From Acidobacteriota bacterium (lineage in GTDB: Bacteria; Acidobacteriota; Vicinamibacteria; Vicinamibacterales; Fen-181): a stretch of 36,280 nt of DNA. The position numbers were made by a program, and so were the translations under genes. The notes below the pieces were generated by a model. The model saw only the letters and a list, made by a program, of their open reading frames with translations, did no database searches and was not told the DNA's origin. Below are positions 8,229-18,224 of the stretch, one piece after another. Every line of letters begins with the position of its first letter. Position 1 is the first letter of the stretch. The stretch is from NCBI GenBank assembly GCA_025363775.1, contig JANYLG010000075.1, positions 1 to 36,280 of the forward strand, given 5' to 3'.

Positions 8229-10901
8229 ATGCGTGTTCCGCGTTGCTTCGCTCTGTCCCTTCTCCTCCTCCTCGTCGCAGCCAGCGTCGCGATCCTCGCT
8301 CAGGCGCCTGCGCCGTCCCTGACCGAGGACCAACTGGCGGGCTTCACGTACCGCAACCTCGGCCCCTACCGCGCCGGATCGTGGATCGCGGATATTGCCG
8401 TGCCCGAATCGCCGCAGAAATCGCACCTCTACACGTTCTACGTCGGTGTTCGCTACGGCGGGGTCTGGAAGACGACGAACAACGGCACGACGTTCCAGCC
8501 GGTCTTCGACAGCCAGGACGTGACGGGTATCGGCTGCCTGGCCATCGCGCCGTCGAACGAGAACATCGTCTGGGTCGGCACCGGCGACGCGGCCAGCGTG
8601 AGGGTGGCCTACCCGGGCGACGGCGTCTACAAGTCGACCGACGCCGGCAAGACATGGCAGCGGATGGGCCTGCAGGACACGCACCACATCGGCCGCATCG
8701 TCGTCCACCCGACGAACCCCGACATCGTCTACGTAGCCGCGATGGGCCACCTCTGGTCGCCCAACGAAGAGCGCGGCGTCTTCAAGACGATTGACGGCGG
8801 AAAGACCTGGAAGAAGGTGCTCTACATCAACGATAAGACGGGCGCAATCGACCTGGTGGTCAACCGGCGGCAGCCCGACACGCTCTACGCGGCGATGTAC
8901 GACGTCCAGCGGCGGCCGTGGCGGCTGGTCGAAGGAGGCGAGGGCAGCGGGATTCACAAGACGACGGACGGCGGCAAGACCTGGACGAAGCTGGCCGGCG
9001 GGTTTCCGGCGACGCCGCAGGGCCGTATCGGCCTCGACATCTACCAGAAGAACCCGAACATCCTCTACGCCGTGACGGAGAACTTCGCGAAGCGTCCGCC
9101 GACCGAGGACGAAGCGACGCGCGACCGCGCGCGCAATCTCGAGCCGCAACCGCGACATGTCGGAGGTGAAGTCTACCGGACCGAGGACGGCGGCAAGACC
9201 TGGCGGAAGATGAACGCCGCGACCGACGACGTCAGCTCGAAGGCCGGGTACTCCTTCAACCAGATCCGGCTGGATCCCAACAACGACAAGCGGATCATCA
9301 TCAACTGCGATTCGCTTCTGAGCTCGGTGGACAGCGGCAAGACGTGGACTGGTCTCACCTGGGACTCGCGGAACCTGTTCGGCAAGGGGTTTGGCGACTT
9401 CAGGACGATGTGGATCGACCCGCAGAACTCCGACCGGTGGATCCTCGGCAGCGACGGCGGCGTGCACATCTCGTACGACGCCGGAAAGACGTGCGATCAC
9501 TACTCCAACATCCCGGGCGGCGAGTTCTATTCCATCACGGTGGACATGGAGAACCCGTACCGGGTCTACGGCGGCCTGCAGGACCACGACTCGTGGCGCG
9601 GGCCGATCAACGGGCCAGCCGGTCGGATTGGTCCTGAAGACTGGGTGACGGTGGGTGACAACGACGGGATGTACAACCGCGTGGACCCGACCGACAGCCG
9701 ATGGGTCTACAACACGGTTCAGTGGGGCGGCCACTACCGGCTCGATCAGCACACGCACACCCGTACGTCGATCGTGCCGACGCGCGCGGCGGGGCAGCCG
9801 CCGCTCCGGTGGAACTGGACGCCCCCGCTGGCGCTCTCGCCGTTCAACAGCCGGATTCTCTACACGGGCGCGCAGGTGCTCTTCCGCTCGATCGACCAGG
9901 GCGACCACTGGGAGGAGATCAGTCCAGACCTCACTGGAAACGACGCCTCGAAGATCTCGCCGCCCGGCACCACGGTGCAGTACTGCACCATCACGACGAT
10001 TTCTGAATCGTCCGTCACGCCATGGGTCCTCTGGGTCGGCACCGACGATGGGAGGGTGCAGGTGTCAAGGAACCACGGCGCGAACTGGACCGACGCGACC
10101 GAGCAGGTCGTGGCTGCCGGCGGTCCCGAGCACTACGCGGTGACGCGCGTCCTCGCGTCGCGCACGGCCGCCGGAACCGCGTACATCACGAAGAACGGTC
10201 GGCGCTTCGACGAGTTCAAGCCGGTGGTGATGAGGACAACCGACTTCGGTGCGACGTGGACATCGCTGGCGGCGAACCTGCCGGACCGCGCGATCGACGT
10301 GATCGTGGAGGACGTGAATGACGCGGACATCCTCTTCGTCGGATCGAACCGCGGCGTTCACGTGTCGCTCGACGGGGGGCGCCGCTGGACGGCCATGAAG
10401 GGGAACATGCCGACGGTGCCCGTGACCGACCTCGTCATCCACCCGCGCGAGCGCGACCTTGTCGTCGCCACCTACGGCCGGGGGTTGTATGTCGCGAACA
10501 TCGGATGGCTGGACGAGGCGAAGCAGGGCGCTTTTGACAAGGATGCCCACTTCTTCAGGGTGAAGGCGCGCCCGACTCCGCCCGCCGGGGCCATCGGCAA
10601 TTTCGAGTTGTACGGCGACCGCCAGTTGATCGTGCCGAATGACGAGGGCCTCGAGTTCGAGTACTACCTGAAGGCGAAGGCCGACGGCGGTACGGTGAAG
10701 ATCGCGATTGCCGATGCGTCGGGCAAGGACGTGAGGACGATCGAGGGGACTGGCCACGCGGGCATGAACCGCGTGGCGTGGGACATGACGGGCGGGCGCG
10801 GGCGAGCCGTCGCGCCGGGGGAATACACGGTGACGCTGCAGGCGGGGGCGAAGACGCTCGTGCAGAAGGCCCGCGTGCTGCCGGCCGGGCATCGTCAGTA
10901 G
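8229..10901 (+). CDS. Secreted BNR/VPS10 (sortilin-like) beta-propeller glycosyl-hydrolase-like protein
   Basis: Signal peptide 'MRVPRCFALSLLLLLVAASVAILAQA'; many Asp-box repeats ('DGGKTWKKV', 'SVDSGKTWTGL', 'SYDAGKTCDHY', 'SLDGGRRWTAM'). Confidence 0.88.
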   Translation: MRVPRCFALSLLLLLVAASVAILAQAPAPSLTEDQLAGFTYRNLGPYRAGSWIADIAVPESPQKSHLYTFYVGVRYGGVWKTTNNGTTFQPVFDSQDVTGIGCLAIAPSNENIVWVGTGDAASVRVAYPGDGVYKSTDAGKTWQRMGLQDTHHIGRIVVHPTNPDIVYVAAMGHLWSPNEERGVFKTIDGGKTWKKVLYINDKTGAIDLVVNRRQPDTLYAAMYDVQRRPWRLVEGGEGSGIHKTTDGGKTWTKLAGGFPATPQGRIGLDIYQKNPNILYAVTENFAKRPPTEDEATRDRARNLEPQPRHVGGEVYRTEDGGKTWRKMNAATDDVSSKAGYSFNQIRLDPNNDKRIIINCDSLLSSVDSGKTWTGLTWDSRNLFGKGFGDFRTMWIDPQNSDRWILGSDGGVHISYDAGKTCDHYSNIPGGEFYSITVDMENPYRVYGGLQDHDSWRGPINGPAGRIGPEDWVTVGDNDGMYNRVDPTDSRWVYNTVQWGGHYRLDQHTHTRTSIVPTRAAGQPPLRWNWTPPLALSPFNSRILYTGAQVLFRSIDQGDHWEEISPDLTGNDASKISPPGTTVQYCTITTISESSVTPWVLWVGTDDGRVQVSRNHGANWTDATEQVVAAGGPEHYAVTRVLASRTAAGTAYITKNGRRFDEFKPVVMRTTDFGATWTSLAANLPDRAIDVIVEDVNDADILFVGSNRGVHVSLDGGRRWTAMKGNMPTVPVTDLVIHPRERDLVVATYGRGLYVANIGWLDEAKQGAFDKDAHFFRVKARPTPPAGAIGNFELYGDRQLIVPNDEGLEFEYYLKAKADGGTVKIAIADASGKDVRTIEGTGHAGMNRVAWDMTGGRGRAVAPGEYTVTLQAGAKTLVQKARVLPAGHRQ

Positions 10902-10927
10902 CAGAACAGCGGGAGACCGGGACCAGG

Positions 10928-10990
10928 GGTCGGGGATCGGGGACCCGAGGTCGGAGACAGGGGATCAGAGGTCGGGGATCCGGGATCAGG
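10928..10990 (+). repeat. 3 x 21-bp degenerate tandem repeat (GGTCGGGGATCGGGGA.. type)
   Basis: ggtcggggatcggggacccga / ggtcggagacaggggatcaga / ggtcggggatccgggatcagg. Confidence 0.85.
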
Positions 10991-10999
10991 GACGTAGCG

Positions 11000-11015
11000 C
11001 GGGCCTTCAGGCCCG
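11000..11015. repeat. CGGGCCTTCAGGCCCG hairpin, second copy
   Basis: Same 16-bp core as within 6718-6737. Confidence 0.85.
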
Positions 11016-11085
11016 AGAGGACCAACGGGGCGGAGGCTGGAGGATGTATTCTGTGTTTTCAGATCCGCGAACACGAAGGAGCATC

Positions 11086-12471
11086 ATGTTCGACGCCGAC
11101 ATTTACGTCGCACGACGCACGAAGCTGCAGCAGCAGTTCAGGCACGGCTTGCTGCTGTTCATCGGCAACGCCGATTCGCCGATGAACTACGCCGACAACA
11201 CGTATCATTTCCGGCAGGACTCGTCCTTCCTCTACTACTGGGGAATCGACGATCCCGATCTCGTCGCCGTCATCGATGCGGACGCCGGGACGCACACGGT
11301 CTACGGCAACGACTTTACGATCGACGACATCGTGTGGCGCGGTCCGCAGCCGACGATTGCCGAGCGAGGGGCCATGGCTGGCGTGTCGAACGCCGGGACA
11401 CGGGACGACCTGGCCAAGGTGCTGGCCGACGCGGTGGGGAAGGGACGCCGGATACACTTCCTGCCGCAGTACCGCGCCGACAATGCGCAGTGGCTCGATC
11501 GGTTGATTGGCATCAGAGTCGGCGCGATCAACCAGCACGCATCGGTCCCGCTCATCAAGGCGGTGGTCAGCCAGCGGGCCTGCAAGGAACCGGGCGAGAT
11601 TCGCGAGATCGAACTCGCCCTCGAGGTCTCCCACGACATGCACGTGCTCGCCATGACGATCGCGAAGCCGGGCATGTACGAGCGCGAGGTGGCCGGAGCG
11701 ATGGCTGGACTCGTCGAGTCGCGCGGCTCCCAGCTCGCCTTCCCGATCATCTTCTCGGTCCACGGCGAGACGTTGCACAACCATTTCCACGGCAACCGGA
11801 TGGAAGCCGGGCAGATGGCGGTGAACGACTGCGGCGCCGACTCGCCGCTGCACTACGCGAGCGACATCACGCGCACGATCCCGATCGGCGGTCAGTTCGT
11901 CGGCCCGCAGCGCGACCTGTATCAGGCGGTCCTTCGCGCGCACAAGAAGGCACTGGCCGCCACGAGGCCGGGCGTGAAGTGGATGGACGTTCACCTGCTC
12001 GCGTGCCGCAGCCTGGCCGAGGACTTGAAGGCGATCGGCTGCATGAAGGGCGATCTCGACGCGGCGGTGCAGGCCGGCGCCCACGCCATGTTCTTCCAGT
12101 GCGGCCTCGGCCACATGATGGGCTACGACGTCCACGACATGGAGGGACTCGGCGAGCAGTACGTGGGCTACGACCCTACCGTGACGCGCAGCACGCAGTT
12201 CGGTCTCAAGTCGCTGCGCATGGGGCGCGCGCTCGAGCCCGGTATGGTCATGACGGTCGAGCCGGGCATCTACATGATCCCGACGCTGATGGACAAGTGG
12301 AGGGCCGAAGGGAAGTTCACCGACTTCCTGAACTACGACGTGATCGAGAAGTTCAAGGCCTTCGGCGGGATCCGGGTGGAGGATGATGTGGTGATCACCC
12401 AGACCGGCAGCCGCATCCTCGGCAAGCCGATCCCGATCGAGATGGCCGATGTGGAAGCGTTAGCGAGGTAG
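11086..12471 (+). CDS. pepP: Aminopeptidase P family (M24B) Xaa-Pro aminopeptidase
   Basis: 'MNYADNTYHFRQDSSFLYYWGIDDPDLVAVID' N-domain; 'HNHFHGNRMEAGQMAVNDCGADSPLHYASDITRTIPIGGQF', 'CGLGHMMGYDVHDMEGL', 'VMTVEPGIYMIP'. ORF is open from 11044 but ATG 11086 is the likely start. Confidence 0.88.
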   Translation: MFDADIYVARRTKLQQQFRHGLLLFIGNADSPMNYADNTYHFRQDSSFLYYWGIDDPDLVAVIDADAGTHTVYGNDFTIDDIVWRGPQPTIAERGAMAGVSNAGTRDDLAKVLADAVGKGRRIHFLPQYRADNAQWLDRLIGIRVGAINQHASVPLIKAVVSQRACKEPGEIREIELALEVSHDMHVLAMTIAKPGMYEREVAGAMAGLVESRGSQLAFPIIFSVHGETLHNHFHGNRMEAGQMAVNDCGADSPLHYASDITRTIPIGGQFVGPQRDLYQAVLRAHKKALAATRPGVKWMDVHLLACRSLAEDLKAIGCMKGDLDAAVQAGAHAMFFQCGLGHMMGYDVHDMEGLGEQYVGYDPTVTRSTQFGLKSLRMGRALEPGMVMTVEPGIYMIPTLMDKWRAEGKFTDFLNYDVIEKFKAFGGIRVEDDVVITQTGSRILGKPIPIEMADVEALAR

Positions 12472-12609
12472 ACACAGCCGACTTGCGACCTGCGGCGCGC
12501 GGCAGCAGGCGGTGTCCCTCCGCTCTACGGGGTGAAACGGGCCAGCGCCTGCTGCAGATTCTACAACTCCCGGACGACGTGGTCGCTGCAATCGCGGCAA
12601 GTGGTTCTG

Positions 12610-13509
12610 TCACGCGGAGCATCGGTCACGCGTGGCTTCCTCGAGCAGTTCCAGGAAAGCCCGGACCGCGGCGGAGACGCTCTGATCGCGAGCCTGAACG
12701 ACGTGCAGCGACCGCTCGAGCCGGAAACCCTTGAGCGCCACCGTCGCCAGACGGTGGTCCTGTAACTCCTGCTGGATGGTCAAGCTCGAGACAAACGACA
12801 CCCCGACGCCTGCGGACACCGAGCGCTTGATGGCTTCCGTGCTTCCCAGCGTCATCAACGGCGTGATCTCCACCCCTTTCTTCCCGAGCGCGGCCTCAAT
12901 GACTTCGCGCGTACCAGACCCCTGCTCTCTCATCAGGACCGGCTCCGCGCAAAATCGTTCGAGACGGACGCTTCGCGCGTGCGACAGGGGATGTCCGAAG
13001 GGAACGATTGGGACCAGCTCATCGACCAGGAACACACGTGCCTGCAATTCCGGCAGATGGACGAACCCTTCGGTCACGGCGATATCGACACGGCGTTCGT
13101 GCAGGTACTGCTGGATGACGTCCGTATTGGCGACCTCGAGATTCAGGGCGATGCGCGGATAGAGCCGACGGTAGCGGGCCAGGAGTTCGGGCAGGAAGTA
13201 GATGCCAATCGTCGTGCTGGCTCCGACCGTCAGTCGGCCCCCGCGCAGGCCCCGGAGTTCCGCCAGCGCAAGCTCCGCCTCGGCGGCCAGGTTCATGATG
13301 CGCTGCGTGTAGCCAGCGAGCAGTTCACCAGCCGCCGTCAGGCGCACCCCTCGGGGAAGTCGATCGACGAGCGCGGTTCCGAGGGTGTGTTCGAGGAGCT
13401 GCAGCTGCTTCGAGACGGCCGGCTGGCTGATGCGCAGGCGTCGGCCGGCTCGCCCGATGCTCTTCTCTCGAGCCACGGCATCAAAGATCGTCAGGTGATG
13501 GAAGTTCAT
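12610..13509 (-). CDS. LysR-family transcriptional regulator
   Basis: N-terminal wHTH 'MNFHHLTIFDAVAREKSIGRAGRRLRISQPAVSKQLQLLEHTLGTALVDR'; divergent from a membrane protein gene. Confidence 0.93.
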   Translation of the reverse strand: MNFHHLTIFDAVAREKSIGRAGRRLRISQPAVSKQLQLLEHTLGTALVDRLPRGVRLTAAGELLAGYTQRIMNLAAEAELALAELRGLRGGRLTVGASTTIGIYFLPELLARYRRLYPRIALNLEVANTDVIQQYLHERRVDIAVTEGFVHLPELQARVFLVDELVPIVPFGHPLSHARSVRLERFCAEPVLMREQGSGTREVIEAALGKKGVEITPLMTLGSTEAIKRSVSAGVGVSFVSSLTIQQELQDHRLATVALKGFRLERSLHVVQARDQSVSAAVRAFLELLEEATRDRCSA

Positions 13510-13513
13510 TTCT

Positions 13514-13530
13514 CATAACCTCTCATTATG
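13514..13530. promoter_or_regulatory. Candidate LysR operator (CATAA-N7-TTATG, T-N11-A type)
   Basis: Perfect 5-bp arms in the AT-rich divergent intergenic region. Confidence 0.45.
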
Positions 13531-13555
13531 AATACGATGTTTATTATGTATTGGA

Positions 13556-13584
13556 ATTATATCAATGCATGCAATAACGTTCAG
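13556..13584 (-). promoter_or_regulatory. Candidate sigma70-type promoter reading toward the LysR gene
   Basis: On minus strand CTGAAC (13584-13579), 17-bp spacer, TATAAT (13561-13556). Confidence 0.4.
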
Positions 13585-13625
13585 GCATCTGGTGAATATT
13601 TTCCATCACGCCGGGAGGAACCGAG

Positions 13626-14642
13626 ATGCTCCGTGAGCCTGCATGCCAGCGGCCGGCGAACTCCGACGCGGCGGAGTCCGGACCCTGGATTGCGCCGTAT
13701 GCGTTTGTCGCTGCGGGGCTCTTCTGTCTGACGCCGTATGCCACGCCTGGGCTCGCGCTGGGGCTCGGGATCGGTCTCGCCTTGTCGGTGGGAAATCCGT
13801 GGCCGAAGCCGATCAAGAGGTCCACAAAGGTCGTGCTTCAGGTGTCGGTGGTGCTCCTGGGTTTCGGGATGGATCTCTCGGCGGTGCTCGCGGCTGCACG
13901 CCAGGGCTTTCTGCTGGCGGCCGCCACGATTCTCCTGACCTTTGTGCTGGGCGCGCTTCTGCGTCGCGCGTTACGGTTGAAGCGCTCGACGACGATCCTG
14001 TTGTCGGCGGGGACGGCTATTTGCGGCGGGTCTGCGATCGCCGCGGTGGCGCTGGCCATCGACGCGGCCGAAGCCGAGGTGTCCGTAGCCCTCGGTACCG
14101 TCTTCACGTTGAACGCGGTGGCGCTCTATCTCTTTCCGCCGCTCGGGCACTGGCTCGGGCTTTCCCAGATCCAGTTCGGCACGTGGTCGGGCATCGCGAT
14201 TCACGACCTGTCATCGGTGGTCGGGGCGGCCTCTGCCTATGGCCAGGTCGCGCTGCAGACCGCGACAGCCGTCAAGCTGTCGCGCACGCTCTGGGTCATG
14301 CCGGTCGCCCTGCTGGCGGGCCTGCTGGTCTCCCGGGCCGCAACCGGGCACGGAAAGGCCGCGCCTGGAAAAGTCTCGGTGCCCTGGTTTGTCGGGCTGT
14401 TCCTGCTGGCTTCGCTGGCCAGCACGTTGCTGCCCGCCGTCCACCAGGCAGCGCCGATGCTGCAGGGAGCGGCCAGGATCGGGATGACGCTGGCTCTCCT
14501 GTCGATCGGCTCCGGTCTGTCTGCAGCCGTGCTGCGTGGAGTCGGTATCCGACCCTTTGTCCACGGCCTCGCCTTGTGGCTTGTCATCAGCGTCGTCTCG
14601 CTCGGCGCCTTGCTCTGGCTGGGCGCTGCTGCCGGCCACTGA
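13626..14642 (+). CDS. YeiH/UPF0324-type putative sulfate exporter family membrane protein
   Basis: 338 aa polytopic protein; 'AGTAICGGSAIAAVALAIDA', 'GIAIHDLSSVVGAASAYG' are typical of YeiH-family proteins; divergent LysR neighbour. Confidence 0.88.
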   Translation: MLREPACQRPANSDAAESGPWIAPYAFVAAGLFCLTPYATPGLALGLGIGLALSVGNPWPKPIKRSTKVVLQVSVVLLGFGMDLSAVLAAARQGFLLAAATILLTFVLGALLRRALRLKRSTTILLSAGTAICGGSAIAAVALAIDAAEAEVSVALGTVFTLNAVALYLFPPLGHWLGLSQIQFGTWSGIAIHDLSSVVGAASAYGQVALQTATAVKLSRTLWVMPVALLAGLLVSRAATGHGKAAPGKVSVPWFVGLFLLASLASTLLPAVHQAAPMLQGAARIGMTLALLSIGSGLSAAVLRGVGIRPFVHGLALWLVISVVSLGALLWLGAAAGH

Positions 14643-14727
14643 CCGTTGCCGCCGGCCTGGTTCCGCTTGGGGCCACAACACCGTCATCGTGCGGACGTGT
14701 CCGCCAGGTGGGATTCGAGACTCCTGT

Positions 14728-16287
14728 TCAGTCCGTTCGATAGTGACACCCGCGGCTCTCACGCGATTCAATCGCCGCCAGCAGCACCGCCAGCGCGGCC
14801 TGAACGCCGTTGCGAAGGCTGATGAGCGCGTCGCTCAGCTCGGCCCGCGCGTAGAACTTTCCGATTTCCAGCTGGAGTTCCCGGATGATCTCGTGCGCGC
14901 GGTCAAGGCGTCTCCGGTTCCGCACCAGTCCGACATAGTTCCACATCGTCTGGCGGATAGTCAGCCAGTCCTGCGCGACGAGCGCCGGGTCGACCGTCTC
15001 GGTTTCGTACTGCCACGGCGCGATGTCCGGGAAGTAGCAGTCCTCGCCGCCCGCGCAGCACCTGGCCGCGTCCGCGCCGGCGCGCGTGCCCCAGACGAGG
15101 CACTCGAGCAGGGAGGTGCTCGCGAGCCGGTTGGCCCCGTGGAGCCCCGTGCACGACACCTCGCCAACCGCCCGCAGCCGGCGCATGCTCGACCGGCCTT
15201 CGTCGTCCACCGCGATCCCGCCGCAGCTGTAATGCGCGGCCGGCACCACTGGAATCGGCTGGGTGGCGAGATCGAACCCCGCCTCCTGGCACCTGGCGGC
15301 AATCGTGGGAAACCGCTGCCGAACCCAGTCCGACTTCTTGTGGCTGATGTCCAGGTAGGCGCAGGGCGATCCGGTCTCGTGCATCATCTGGTGGATGCCG
15401 CGCGCCACGATATCGCGCGGCGCCAGCGAGCCGTCCGGGTGATAGTCGAACATGAACTCCCGGCCACCGGCATCCACCAGCCTGGCGCCCTCCCCGCGCA
15501 GCGACTCGGACAGGAGGAACCGCTCGCCCCCGTGATAGAGCGTCGTCGGATGGAACTGGACGAACTGCATGTTGAGGCATCGCGCGCCCGCACGGTACGC
15601 CATCGCGACGCCGTCCCCGCAGGCGCCCGCCGGGTTGGTCGTGTGGAGGTAGATGCGGCCCAGTCCGCCCGTCGCGAGAATCGTTTCTTTCGCCAGCCAC
15701 GATTCGACCTGCCTTGTGGCGTGGTCGAACACGTAGGCGCCCACGCACGTCGGCGCGGCGTAGATGTCGAGCGGGTTCCGCGAGTCGTGCGAGAGCGACA
15801 GGAGGTCGACCGCCGTCCGCCCGGTGAGCACCGTCGCGTTCGGTTCGCGGCGGACGGCCGCCAGCATCGCTTCCTCGATGGATCGCCCTGTGCGGTCGGC
15901 GTGATGGACAATGCGCGGGAGCGAGTGGGCGGCCTCGGCGGTGAGATCGAGCGTGCCGTCGGGGGCGCGATCGAACGGGACGCCCGCGTGGCCGATCAGC
16001 ACCTCCTCCACCAGGCGCGGCCCCTCTCGGCTCAGCAACTCGACGGCCTCCGGGTAGCAGAGCCCGGCGCCCGCAGCCACGATGTCGGCAGCCAGGCGCT
16101 CCGGCGAGTCGTCCACGCCCCGGTAGATGATGCCGCCCTGCGCCTCCCACGTGTTGGAGTCTTCCGCGCGGACGCCCTTGGTGAGCATGACGACGCGGGC
16201 GCCGGCGCGAGCGGCGGACAGCGCTGTCGCGCAACCCGCGAGGCCGCTGCCGATGATCAGCACGTCGATCCGATCGCCTGTAGTCAT
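14728..16287 (-). CDS. nadB: L-aspartate oxidase
   Basis: 'DVLIIGSGLAGCATALSAARAGARVVMLTKG' FAD motif, 'STSLLECLVWGTRAG', and neighbours nadC/nadA. Confidence 0.92.
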   Translation of the reverse strand: MTTGDRIDVLIIGSGLAGCATALSAARAGARVVMLTKGVRAEDSNTWEAQGGIIYRGVDDSPERLAADIVAAGAGLCYPEAVELLSREGPRLVEEVLIGHAGVPFDRAPDGTLDLTAEAAHSLPRIVHHADRTGRSIEEAMLAAVRREPNATVLTGRTAVDLLSLSHDSRNPLDIYAAPTCVGAYVFDHATRQVESWLAKETILATGGLGRIYLHTTNPAGACGDGVAMAYRAGARCLNMQFVQFHPTTLYHGGERFLLSESLRGEGARLVDAGGREFMFDYHPDGSLAPRDIVARGIHQMMHETGSPCAYLDISHKKSDWVRQRFPTIAARCQEAGFDLATQPIPVVPAAHYSCGGIAVDDEGRSSMRRLRAVGEVSCTGLHGANRLASTSLLECLVWGTRAGADAARCCAGGEDCYFPDIAPWQYETETVDPALVAQDWLTIRQTMWNYVGLVRNRRRLDRAHEIIRELQLEIGKFYARAELSDALISLRNGVQAALAVLLAAIESRESRGCHYRTD

Positions 16288-17168
16288 AGTGATCGTGAAG
16301 TCAGGTCATGATCGAAGTCGAGGGCGAGGTCCACCGAGGGCGCAGAGTGAGTCAGGGCGCCGACGGAAATTGTATCCACTCCGGTCTCCGCGTACGCCCT
16401 GATATTCTCCAGCGTGATCCGGCCCGAGGATTCAATCCAGACCGATGCCCCGCCTGGCCTTGCACGGACCATCCCCACGGCCTCCGCCGTGAGCGTCGGC
16501 GACATGTTGTCGAGCAGGACCGCATCGATCCCGACGTCGAGCGCCTCGGCGAGCTGCGTCAGCGAATCCACTTCGACCTGAACGGAGACACTGGCCGTGC
16601 GGTGCCGGGCCACTTCCTGCAGCGCCGCGGTGACGCCACCGGCTGCGGCGAGGTGGTTATCCTTGATCAGGACGCCGTCGTAGAGGCCGACGCGATGATT
16701 GCGACCGCCGCCCGCGCGCACGGCGTACTTTTCGAGCAGGCGCAGCCCGGGCGTGGTCTTGCGCGTGTCGGAGACCGACGCGCGCGTGCCGGCGACGGCC
16801 TCGACATAGCGTCGGGTGATGGTGGCCACGCCCGACAACCGCTGGAGGAGGTTGAGCGCGAGCCGTTCGCCTGACAGGATGGGCGCCGCCGGCCCGGCCA
16901 GGCGCATCAGCCGCGTGCCCGCCGTCACCCGTGATCCGTCGGAGAGCAGCGGTTCGGCCGACAGGTCGGCGTCGAGCTCGGCGAAGACGACGCGCGCCAC
17001 CATCAGCCCGGCGACGACGCACTCCTCCCGCGCGACGATCCACGCGCGCGCCTCGGTCCCGGCCGGCACCGTCCACGCCGTCGTGATGTCACCGTCCCCG
17101 ATGTCCTCGCGCAGGAACCGACGCACCTGGTCGCGCACGAATGCCGGATCGAGATCGACCGGGATCAC
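16284..17168 (-). CDS. nadC: Nicotinate-nucleotide pyrophosphorylase (carboxylating)
   Basis: '[12 protein letters not shown]', '[37 protein letters not shown]', 'DAVLLDNM'; GTG start (17168) overlaps the nadA stop by 4 bp; stop overlaps the nadB ATG by 4 bp. Confidence 0.94.
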   Translation of the reverse strand: MIPVDLDPAFVRDQVRRFLREDIGDGDITTAWTVPAGTEARAWIVAREECVVAGLMVARVVFAELDADLSAEPLLSDGSRVTAGTRLMRLAGPAAPILSGERLALNLLQRLSGVATITRRYVEAVAGTRASVSDTRKTTPGLRLLEKYAVRAGGGRNHRVGLYDGVLIKDNHLAAAGGVTAALQEVARHRTASVSVQVEVDSLTQLAEALDVGIDAVLLDNMSPTLTAEAVGMVRARPGGASVWIESSGRITLENIRAYAETGVDTISVGALTHSAPSVDLALDFDHDLTSRSL

Positions 17169-18088
17169 GCGCTCATCTCCAGCATCCGCTCGAGCGGCAC
17201 CAGGCACTTCACGCGCAGGTCCTCGGGGAGCGTGATTTCAGGCTGCCGGTCCCGCATGCAACGGTACACCTTCTCGAGCGTGTTGAGCCGCATGTAGGGG
17301 CATTCGTTGCACGCGCACCCGTTGTCGGGCGGCGCCGGGATGAACAGCTTGTCCGGGCGCGCCTTCTTCATCTGGTGGATGATCCCCGGCTCGGTCACGA
17401 CGATGAAGCTGGCGGCCGGGCTCGTGGTCGCATAGTTCAGGATCGACGTCGTCGATCCGATATGATCCGCCAGCCGCAGCACGCGTTCCTCGCACTCCGG
17501 GTGCGCGAGCACGAGCGCGTCGGGATGCTCCGCCTTCAGCCTGATGATCCGGCGCTCGGAGAAGGTGACGTGGACCGAGCACGACCCGGGCCACAGCACC
17601 ATGTCGCGCCCGGTCTTCTCGATGACGAAGCGCCCGAGATGCTGATCGGGCGCAAACAGGATGGGGCGGTCTGCCGGGACCTGGCGCACGATCCGTTCGG
17701 CGTTGCTCGAGGTGCAGATGATGTCGCTCAGCGCCTTCACGCCGGCGCTCGAGTTGATGTAGGTGATCACGGTGTGGCCGGGATGCGCGCGCACGAACTG
17801 TTCGAACTGCGGGGCCGGGCACCCGTCGGACAGCGAGCACCCCGCCGCGAGATCCGGGAGCAACACGAGTTTGTCGGGATTGAGAATCTTCGCCGTCTCG
17901 GCCATGAAGTGCACGCCACAGAAGACGATCACCGACGCCTCGGTCTTCGCCGCCGCCTGTGCGAGGGCCAGGCTGTCGCCGATGACATCCGCGATGTCCT
18001 GGATGTCCGGTTCCTGGTAGTAGTGCGCCAGGATGATGGCGTTCATCTCCTGTTTGAGACGGGCGATTTCGGCAAACAGGTCGATCAT
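17165..18088 (-). CDS. nadA: Quinolinate synthase
   Basis: '[28 protein letters not shown]', '[18 protein letters not shown]', '[24 protein letters not shown]', '[16 protein letters not shown]'. Confidence 0.96.
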   Translation of the reverse strand: MIDLFAEIARLKQEMNAIILAHYYQEPDIQDIADVIGDSLALAQAAAKTEASVIVFCGVHFMAETAKILNPDKLVLLPDLAAGCSLSDGCPAPQFEQFVRAHPGHTVITYINSSAGVKALSDIICTSSNAERIVRQVPADRPILFAPDQHLGRFVIEKTGRDMVLWPGSCSVHVTFSERRIIRLKAEHPDALVLAHPECEERVLRLADHIGSTTSILNYATTSPAASFIVVTEPGIIHQMKKARPDKLFIPAPPDNGCACNECPYMRLNTLEKVYRCMRDRQPEITLPEDLRVKCLVPLERMLEMSA

Positions 18089-18224
18089 GGGGTCCCTGCC
18101 TGGGGTGGAAAAACGCTGTTGTTCCCCCTCTGGCTAGTTTAACGTAGATGACGGATTGCCGCCGCCACGAGCGCAGGACCGAAATCCCGTGCGGACGGGC
18201 GGACTGCGGTTGCGCCTGCTGTGG

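Noticed and set aside
7621-8230. Antisense ORFs with repeated 'SGRPAVAPTLTTRPGDQ' peptide
   Set aside because: The peptide repeat is simply the translation of the hairpin array; no RBS or domain support.
16284-18088. nadA-nadC-nadB operon with GTGA/ATGA overlaps
   Set aside because: Well-known de novo NAD gene arrangement with ordinary translational coupling; not novel.
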